A stretch of DNA of 64,000 nt. It comes from Styela clava. Lineage: Eukaryota; Chordata; Ascidiacea; Stolidobranchia; Styelidae. The translations under genes and the position numbers were made by a program. The stretch is from assembly GCF_964204865.1 (NCBI RefSeq), contig NC_135251.1, forward strand, positions 6,262,001 to 6,326,000. The letters run 5' to 3'. Every line of letters begins with the position of its first letter. The first letter of the stretch is position 1. A model generated the notes under the pieces. That model was not told the origin of the DNA and searched no databases. It worked only from the letters and a program-made list of their open reading frames with translations. Positions 57,601 through 64,000 of the stretch are shown in pieces.

Positions 57601-60478
57601 TTCGAATATCTAGTCGAATATTAGAATAGCAGTTTACAATTCGAATATCTGGTAACACGGGGTGTGGACAATGTTTAAATGAGCATAATGTGCACCATTG
57701 TTGCGGGAATATCAAGTTTAAGTTGGCCGTTTCGTAAAATTTGAAACACCAATTTAATGAAGTAACATTAAAACGATTTCTGGGCGAATAGCCTATATAT
57801 ACTGAACGTGACCAATGCCTTAGGTCAATTTTATCAGAATTATTGACGGATACGCAGTGATGAAATCTTATTTAACCTAAACATTTGATAAATGAATACA
57901 AACATAAAAGGACAACGAGTTCCAAGACCAGTACCAAAGATATTATTGACTTTTTATTTTACGCTGGCGATAAAAACGATCAAAACAAAAATGTAAGAAA
58001 ACAATCAGAATGAAATTAATTCGCAAATTCAGGATCCAAATTCATTCCTGTAATTGCGCTCAGCGTTCGCACAGTATCTTTTGAGTTCGTCGAACAGAAC
58101 GCTCAGTTCTGCGAGAAATAAAAAAAACTGACGTCGATTTCCACCAGGGCGCAAGACGTGACACATACGTAATGATAAGAACCGGCATTTGAATGTAGAT
58201 AGATGGCAGGAATAATCACACCAAAATCAGAACCTATATATTGAGATATAACATGGTAAAACCATGAAAAGTCTGCTTACAAACTTTATAGGGCGGGCCG
58301 CAAAAAACAGTTCTGCGGGCCGCGGGTTGGGCAGCCTTGACCTACATAGAAAACTCCCCTTACCTGGGACGGCATTGAAGGTGGTCTTCCATTTGGCCAA
58401 TCCTGTCTATCCTGTTGGTATTGCTGCTTCTTCTGCCGTAGTTTAATAACCTGACCATCGAGTGACGTCATACCATTCGATGACGTCATATGTGATTCTG
58501 ATTCAGCAAGTTTACGTTCAGCTTTTCTTCTTATTGATTTGTGCTTCGGTGGGGGAATGGGAGGAGTTGAAGATAGCGACTGCAAATATAAAGATGAAAC
58601 GTGAATAACAAGTCATGTGAATATGTCGCTAGGCCTGGGTTTTTCAAGATGGGAACTTCCCCTCCCTACCGGAAGGGTCAGAGTGCGGTTCTGGGACACA
58701 AAACGATTCTCTGGAAGCTATGAGCACATTAATTTATAGGTATTTGGCTTGATCAATTTGACCTTAATTCATTTTAATAACGTACCCAGCACCAAATTGC
58801 ATTATTTTCGAATATTGACGTAATACCCAATCCTTTTGCTCCGAACAAAGGTAGCACTGAAAAATTATTGAAAGCAAGCCAGGAAACGAACGGTTTCCAG
58901 TAAATCTTTCAAGAATATAGCAAAATGGTACCGGAAAAGGCGTATGAATTTATGTCTTATTGCAAATACCGCAAAATTCCATTTAAAAAAATATATCAAA
59001 AAGCCTCCCTGACCATATTCCCTCCCTCTTGGCCATACCCCTTTCTCCTCTGGCTACACCTATGATGCATTTACTTTTTTACGATTGTTTATTGCCTTTT
59101 ATTTTTCAAAGCAACGAAAACCGCAATGAGTATAAATAGTTTCAGTAGCGCTCGGCATTTCAATGTTCTCCGTAAATATTCTGAGATAAGTCTTCTTTAT
59201 TTCTGAATGAGTGTCACGTGACTTTTCTCAGTAATACTGATGAGTCACTTCTGAGTAAGAGTAGGAAGAGACAGTATCTCACCTCGTTATACCCGCCAAT
59301 ATTATCCGAAAACCTGCGATTATTTCCGAACGATTCTGTCAATTCCATGTTAAGACTTGCTAATGACTGAGAGCGATGTTGTGAAGTCAGTGGTTTGTTC
59401 TCAATGACGTCATCGCTAAAATGTATGACGTCATCATTATCATCTTCGTGAATTACTTCGATTGTTATAATGTCACCTGAATTATAAAAACAAAAAGAGG
59501 AGTTTACGCACAACTGGTTATATGCTGTTACATGAGTACTTCTTATGAGGCTTTTATTTATTGTTTAGGGCCAGGCATTTTCGAATACCTCATGTTTCAG
59601 AATCGATGATTTTGGAATCGAATCGAATCTCGAATACTTAAAAGATATGTATTTGTATTGACTGCTTTACCGTTATGGATCCTTCAAACACATAAACGAG
59701 AATATCGGTCAGAGACCGAAGACTTATCGATCGAAAGTTAGGGGATGCCCCAAAACAGCGCTCTTACTCCATAGTGAAACTTTGTGTCCCATCACTAATT
59801 AAATAATAACTCGCTAATTATACGACATGATTCGTCCAAAATCAATAGGCTTCTGGTCCGAGATATGATGAATACACATGCGAAATCTAGAGCAGATTCA
59901 ATCTCGCTTTTGTGAGATATCGCGTGTATCTAACAGACAAACAGACGGACAAACAGACAGACAGACAAATACTTATCAACATACTTACCGATTAAAATCG
60001 ATAAGTAATTAGTGATAACACGAGATTCGTTACTCAGACAGTTCGCTGAGTGTTGACACACAATGAGAAAACTATTGCATCAATAACTAACTCGGAAGAA
60101 AAAAATCATACGTCGGAATTTCATTTTTAAAATTTGATATGAATTAAAATATGAAGGATTCATCTCGACCTACGGGCAGTAAAAAACAAGATGGTGGCGA
60201 TTCGAATTTTTTGTCTGATCCGATTCGAATTATTTGCTATTCGATTTGAAGTGCTCAGTCCTACCACTGATACGTTACTTTGGAAAAACTGCAGTTTTTC
60301 CTGTTGGGTATTGCCTCATCTTGGACGTATGGGCGAATCTTTCACGAATTGTTTTGATCAGATTTCTCTAAGGATTATTCCCCGTGGATTTTGAACAATC
60401 AAACTATTGTGAAACATAATCCGGGTTCACTTACGTGAGTTTCAAGTAATACTTACCGTTTTTATAAAAGCGTATCGC
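45656..60478 (-). CDS. Proline-rich, tyrosine-motif adaptor-like protein, 3' eleven exons (5' incomplete)
   Basis: Complement of join 45656..45893, 47804..47882, 48677..48728, 49453..49544, 50891..51063, 51583..52514, 53530..53714, 54092..54167, 58364..58579, 59283..59476, 60457..60478. All junctions are GT-AG and all phases agree, giving 752 visible residues and a TGA at 45656-45658. Upstream exons were not found. Order of features: GDIITIEVIHEDDNDD near the visible start (beta-strand-like, perhaps the end of a folded domain); PPIPPPK; a basic helical stretch; MPPAPPRPLSMPPDEPPQP (145-163); a 310-codon Ser/Pro/Lys-rich exon with KPGKPKPSVKPV; APPPRPAGPPPPRPGKP; AEERRKLQ helix; acidic tyrosine motifs DEYND, NPYADIDDD, GIYNED, GVYAGIDDDYEF. 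PxxP motifs predict SH3 partners and the tyrosines SH2 partners, so a cytoplasmic signalling scaffold is inferred. A resemblance to FYB/ADAP-type adaptors is possible but unproven. The exon chain is strong; identity is unknown. Confidence 0.8.
45933..46110 (+). repeat. Intronic repeat family U, copy 1
   Basis: CGCCAAATTATCAGGAAAAA, TTTGTGATTGGTAACGT and AAGTTTGTAAATATATAGGC are shared with 48895-49065 in another intron of the same gene. Confidence 0.7.
46280..46870. repeat. Degenerate CTCC/GACT-rich low-complexity region
   Basis: Many diverged repeats of GACTCCAAC, AGCTCCAAACTCCGACC and ACTCCGACATCC lie within the last intron of the proline-rich gene. No coding signal. Confidence 0.5.
48895..49065 (+). 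repeat. Intronic repeat family U, copy 2
   Basis: AGCGGTGTCCAAACTTTTTT start, then GGCGCCAAATTATCATGG. Matches copy 1 in the same orientation. The start is hAT-like. Confidence 0.7.
49740..49870 (+). repeat. Possible tRNA-derived repeat in an intron
   Basis: GTTGGTTCAATAGGCTAACA is A-box-like and GTCGCAGGTTCGAATCACG contains a B-box. The rest does not fold into a convincing tRNA, so a decayed SINE is more likely. Confidence 0.4.
50090..50383 (+). mobile_element. hAT-like element in an intron
   Basis: Starts CAAAGGTGGGCAAATTCC and ends AACTGCCCACCCATG, with GGATCCGGCCCAC inside. Flanks gatttaat / gattatat are only partly alike. Confidence 0.55.
50531..50722 (-). mobile_element. Foldback element family L with near-perfect TSD
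   Basis: Left end GATACTCACGTAGTGTGTG, right end AGTTCTGGAGCGCC. Flanks ctaaattt / ctaaattc match at 7 of 8. Lies in the intron between the exons at 49453 and 50891. Confidence 0.75.
52598..52833 (-). mobile_element. 236-bp foldback element family A in an intron, perfect TSD
   Basis: Opposite orientation to the other complete copies: starts GGGGCTCCCGAAGTATGCG and ends TTCGGGAGCACC. aaatcttc lies at 52590-52597 and 52834-52841. It lies 83 bp upstream (in gene sense) of the 3' splice site of the largest exon of the proline-rich gene. Confidence 0.95.
54900..55015 (+). repeat. Fragment of the mariner-like MITE
   Basis: GGAAATTAATCGATACCATA and CAAACTGACTTCATT match 38848-39058. Confidence 0.55.
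55420..55735 (+). repeat. Dispersed repeat family T, near-full copy
   Basis: GGACCAATTGCTTTGAAATG to GGGCGTAGCTCTCTTG, with CTTCGCTTGGTGTGAATATA inside. In the 4.2-kb intron of the proline-rich gene. Confidence 0.75.
55987..56247 (+). repeat. hAT-like element family D copy
   Basis: CAGGGCTTTTGGACCAGGGG start and GAGCCGGATTTGGCCCGCG near the end. Shares the body with 14670 and 62507. Confidence 0.7.
56470..56930. repeat. Diverged direct repeat, ~290-bp spacing
   Basis: Both copies run TAGATACAATTGAGGC / TAGCTACAATAGAGGC, then AATTGCG(C/T)GG, GATATA, GCATTGAC(G/A)GTTGCAA and a GATAGGCAATGC / GGTAGGTAATGC end. Confidence 0.6.
56952..57185 (+). mobile_element. Diverged copy of foldback family A
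   Basis: GGGTACTCTCGATGTATGTG left, AACAAGATGGCGGACACCGG, and GTCCGCCATCTTGGTTCAC right, ending TACTTCGGTA. No target duplication recognised, so it is older than the 236-bp copies. Confidence 0.8.
57395..58341 (+). mobile_element. Large hAT-like element, ~947 bp, no transposase
   Basis: Starts CAGGCCTGCCCAACCTTTTT and ends GCGGGTTGGGCAGCCTTG, clear inverted ends with GCGGGCC subterminal repeats. A family O start (TAGGGCTGGCAGATTATTCG) near 57586 indicates a nested insertion. Its right end lies just 22 bases before the exon 58364-58579. Confidence 0.75.
59565..60265 (+). mobile_element. Family O element split by a family B insertion
   Basis: Left part TAGGGCCAGGCATTTTCG at about 59567, right part GATTCGAATTATTTGCTATT ending near 60265. 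The family B element 59697-60012 sits between them. Confidence 0.65.
59697..60012 (+). mobile_element. Dispersed element family B, longest copy
   Basis: CGAGAATATCGGTCAGAG to AATCGATAAGTAATTAG, with an ACAGACAGACAGAC stretch at about 59955. In an intron of the proline-rich gene. Confidence 0.8.
60350..60438. repeat. 88-bp repeat, also at 63912-64000
   Basis: Both copies run TTTTGATCAGAT, ATTCCCCG(T/G)GGATTTTGAA, CATAATCCGGGTTCACTTAC. This copy ends 19 bases before the donor side of the 22-nt exon. The second copy runs off the window end. Confidence 0.75.
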
Positions 60479-60514
60479 CTGATATAGGGCAAGATGAAAG
60501 GAATGGAAATTTAT

Positions 60515-60660
60515 TAGAGCTGAGCATTTCAAATCGAATATTTCAATCGGTTCAGACTAAAATTTTGAATCGCCGCCATCTAGTTTTTTTATTCTGTCCG
60601 GCACAGACCGAGACAAATTCTACAACCTTCTTTATTGATGCCATATTTTTAAAAAGCAAT
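60515..60660 (+). repeat. Family O 5' fragment
   Basis: GAGCTGAGCATTTCAAATCG, CAATCGGTTCAGACTAAAAT and GAATCGCCGCCATCTAG match the left half of 28335-28716. Confidence 0.65.
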
Positions 60661-60977
60661 TTGGACATATGACTCGTTTTTCCTAGTTAGTTAACACTGA
60701 AACTTGTTTCTCATTGTGTTGAACATTTCAACCAGCCATGTAATATTCATGATTTCCTATTGCACAGGTGCAAACGATATAAATAATGAATGGCGGCCTG
60801 GTGATTTTAGCTTCGGACTTGGCTTTGCAGTTTATAGGTTTAAATTTCAACCCTTCATACCCATTATCTCGCTAAGTCTACTAGATTTTAAATTTGGTTG
60901 GCAATGCCTTACCAAGAAGATTTCAGTATTTCTAAAACTAAAGCTCCTGTATAGACTAGTAGCTTTCTGTGAAATTT

Positions 60978-61086
60978 GGGTACTCCTTAAGTATGCGCAC
61001 CAAGATGTCGCACAACCTGAACCCTAACCTGGTACACAACCTGAGTTCAGTTGTGCATCATCTTGGTGTGCATACTTCGGGAGGTC
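60978..61086. mobile_element. Foldback element family E copy
   Basis: GGGTACTCCTTAAGTATGCG and GCATACTTCGGGAGGTCC ends, CACCAAGATGTCGCACAACC inside. Confidence 0.8.
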
Positions 61087-61503
61087 CAAAATGTCTTCAT
61101 GAAGGGAAGGTATTGCAAAGTTAAATACTGTATCTATAGAGTTATAGACAATGATAATCGGGAATATTTCAGCTTTCCTAAAATCGTAGTTCTTTTATGT
61201 ATATATCAGTAGTTTGCTGAAGAATCAATCCAATAAAATTTGAATAATGTACAAATTGAATATTTAGGAAATTATCTACAACCTAGACGGCTAATAGCGA
61301 TACCTTTATATTACCACACTTTTGCTGTCTATTTGAATTCTGCTGATACGAACTACCTTGACTATGGGATAACAGTTTAAGTCAAAGATTCCCAACATTC
61401 TAAAAATTCAACTCTGTTTTCAATATTTGTTCTAGTGTTATAACAGCAACCCACACACAAGCTTTCTGCACAGTTCCAATAGTTCATAATGTGTGCATAA
61501 ATA
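61087..61503. other. Gene-free stretch
   Basis: No feature supported, including no missing 5' exon of the proline-rich gene. Confidence 0.35.
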
Positions 61504-61717
61504 CAGGATGTCCATAAAATCCTTTTACAATTTCAATTGTGTTATGAAGTCAGTTCTCAATATATCTTAAAACCAAGTTTGTTGTTTTTTAATCAGTAAT
61601 CGTTTAAGTATTTTTACTTCATTTAATACCTCTCTGAAGGCTAAAACAATATATAACTATAAGATCCCTCTGCAATTTTAATTAATCTTATAATTATTGG
61701 ACTTTATGGACACCCTA
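61504..61717 (-). mobile_element. Tc1/mariner-like MITE with TA flanks
   Basis: TA then CAGGATGTCCATAAAATCC, and GGACTTTATGGACACCC near the right end with TA outside. Inverse of 38848-39058. 214 bp. Confidence 0.75.
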
Positions 61718-61851
61718 TATTTATGGCAATAATACTGAATACCTAAACAATTATCAGTAGAGGTTACGCGAGACTAACTCCCAATCCTTCCTCAATACCT
61801 TTGCGCTAGTGGATCTGTATGTCTATAATGCAAGGATGCTGTAGCAAGAGT

Positions 61852-62078
61852 AAAAGATAACTATCCTGAGTGATTCAAGAGTTTGGCTGCACAATACCAC
61901 AAATATATTTTTGTAACGTTTCGTCTGACCAAGGTTAGACTCTTCAGACATACATAGTTCAACTACCGTAATTGAATTATGTATGTCTGAAGAAGTCTGG
62001 CCTTGGTCAGACGTAACGTTACAAAAATACATTTGTGTTAGTGTGCAGCAAGACTCTTGAATCCCTTAGGATAAGTAA
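61852..62078. repeat. Near-palindrome, ~200 bp, small loop
   Basis: Arms such as GTCTGACCAAGGTTAGACTC and its inverse GTCTGGCCTTGGTCAGAC meet around a loop CTACCGTAA near 61971. Pairing extends outward through ATTCAAGAGT / ACTCTTGAAT and CTATCCTGAG / TTAGGATAAG. The inner ~60 bp of each arm match at about 90%. Confidence 0.85.
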
Positions 62079-62506
62079 ACAATATTAGTAAAACTACACC
62101 AAATTCTTCTCGCCGAAAACGCCAAAATTTCTGAAGCCATACTTAAATGTAATAGTTTCAGACATTCATATTGCGTTTGTACTGCTGCCAAAATAATCTC
62201 AGCGTACGCGATAAAACGGTTATTCTTTCATCATAAAGAATGTATTATATTCTCGACCAATCAGGAAGTAATTAAGACGCGGGAACCCACGAAGCTTTGT
62301 ATGACGTCATAATACAAACAATATCTGTACGCATTGTATATGATTATTAAATTAAACGTTTTCGGTCTGGTTACGTTATGTCGAGGTCTTGCCAAATTGA
62401 AGCAATAAAAATTGAAATGAAGAGGTTGCAGCCAGGCCTATTCACAGTAAAACATGCGCTATTGCTAAATTGCGAACGATGTAATTTTCAATATTTCGAA
62501 TGTCTA
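62079..62506. other. Gene-free stretch
   Basis: One TGACGTCA near 62303; nothing else supported. Confidence 0.35.
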
Positions 62507-62810
62507 TACCCGCGGTTTTTGGATAAGAGGCAAAATTTTTTTTTCCACTAAGATTGGCGGATAATGCTACTCACTCATGTAAGTGTGACGTAAAAAATTT
62601 CATTTTCTAACAATTACAATGTTACAGAAGCAAAAGTGGAAAACAATAAACCCCGTACCAAAACTAAATCGCAATCTCAACAAATTCTTTATGGCTGATT
62701 TTTAGCTAAAACATTAAAATTTAGTTTTGGTTTATTTGTGGCAGCAACGGTGGGCGAAACTGAAGTCTCCATTAGGCGTGATTTGGCCCGCGAGCCGTAA
62801 TTTTCCCATG
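62507..62810 (+). repeat. hAT-like element family D copy
   Basis: TTCATTTTCTAACAATTACA, AAATCGCAATCTCAACAAAT and GGCGTGATTTGGCCCGCGAG match family D. Ends approximate. Confidence 0.65.
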
Positions 62811-63911
62811 TCAGGTCTTTACTCAACCAGGGTTCCGTGGCAACGCAAGGTTCCGTCATTACTGTCCAGGGGTCCCGCAAGTTACAATTCAAATCCGAAA
62901 GTCTGTATTAAAATATGTATATTGTTTTAATATAATCAAATACTTATTAGGTTTGCACTGTTATTACACTTTTTATACTTTAAAGATAATTTCGTTTTGT
63001 CAGTATTCTGTTTGATTTTATATATACATTTATAGTTTATACAATCTGCACAATTAAACTATTTCACAGGAGTTACTCGAGCCTTCGGAATATTTCACAA
63101 GGGTTCGCCACAACAAAAAGGTTGAAAACCTTTCGTCAGGGCTATTTCATATCGAGTGCTTGCTACTATTTATTCATAGTAACACATGCGCAATTTCTAA
63201 GATGCAGATGGTAAATTTTAGCCAACGTATCCCATTGTCCTGACAAAAATTGTCTGTAAATAGATTCCGAACGTTGTTTAAACGACAGAGTGTTAAAAAA
63301 TAACGCAAAATTAACAGAAGTTAAGATGAAACGCTACTTAAAACATTTAACGACTGGCACATTTTAACAGTATTTAATTACGATGATATATCATTTAAAC
63401 ATTTCACGACTGACGCTTTTTAACAGTTATTTTTTTAAGGTTGCCATGACGAAAAACTTTATCTTAATTTTTCGTAACTTTCCTAACACCCTGACTGTTA
63501 TCTTCTTACCAGTTGTCTATGTATTACCACGACTGAGAGAGACCCCTCACCCGCTAGCTAAAGTATATTGCTTGCTTTTCACTGGTTGTATCACATAGAT
63601 GAGTCATCTTCATTCTCACTGTTTCCTTGCATTATATTTACGTATAGATGAATCCACCAACGAAAGGAAATTAAATTCTTGATAGTCATAGCGGTGATTC
63701 CGTAAATGGTTCATTTCCCCCTTTCCTCCCTATTATTTTATATTCTATACCATTTAGCTGTCACTGGGATAAGTGCCGCCTTTTGTTTCTTTGGTTTTAT
63801 TTATCTCAGTTCAGTATCGCTCATATTCAAGTTACACTCACAATAATAAACAAAGGATTGCGTTGTATCATATTTCTCAACCGCATCGTCCTAACAGGTG
63901 TCTAACGTATT
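62811..63911. other. Gene-free stretch
   Basis: TTTGAACCAGGGTTCC-like strings near 62820 and AAGGGTTCGCCACAACAAAA near 63100 look like hAT ends. A diverged direct duplication (CATTTAACGACTGGCACATT; CATTTCACGACTGACGCTTT) lies near 63345-63420. No gene. Confidence 0.4.
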
Positions 63912-64000
63912 GTTTTGATCAGATGTCACTCAGGGATATTCCCCGGGGATTTTGAACAATCGAACTAATGTGGAACATAATCCGGGTTCACTTACGGGAG
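63912..64000. repeat. 88-bp repeat, second copy, cut by the window end
   Basis: Same orientation as 60350-60438 and about 85-90% alike by eye. Confidence 0.75.

Overview
This window looks like AT-rich, intron-bearing animal DNA. The two recognisable genes, homologues of TTC16 and of C22orf39 (PANTS), are animal genes, and every intron that can be resolved is GT-AG. Compact genes among many small non-autonomous transposons, and a 3' splice acceptor 24 bases upstream of a start codon with no visible 5' exon, would fit an ascidian tunicate, where spliced-leader trans-splicing is known. That assignment is an inference. Nothing prokaryotic or viral was seen.

Layout: 1-4.2 kb is gene-dense on the + strand: a single-exon TPR protein (TTC16-like, 1155-2852), then a two-exon twin-CX9C protein (C22orf39-like, 3515-4165). 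On the - strand, 11815-8394 holds a five-exon gene for a 344-residue protein I do not recognise. From about 12 to 45 kb I find no convincing gene. That stretch is an accumulation of short non-autonomous elements, many with intact 8-bp target-site duplications (hAT-type), plus a tRNA-derived SINE-like family, foldback elements and tandem arrays. The most striking array is a 63-bp repeat at 26.27-27.59 kb with higher-order structure, next to a G-rich tract. From 60.48 down to 45.66 kb the - strand carries at least eleven phase-compatible exons of a large proline-rich, tyrosine-motif, adaptor-like protein. It is 5'-incomplete here, and its introns are full of the same repeats. The last 3.5 kb is repeat-rich, with a near-perfect ~200-bp palindrome at 61.97 kb.

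How it fits together: TTC16 and C22orf39 homologues are co-oriented about 660 bp apart, too far for a typical tunicate operon. The proline-rich gene would act as a cytoplasmic signalling scaffold. No transposase or reverse transcriptase reading frame was found, so all the mobile elements here must have been moved by proteins encoded elsewhere. Exon boundaries and element ends were read by eye from GT/AG signals, reading phase and flanking duplications. No alignment or database search was possible.
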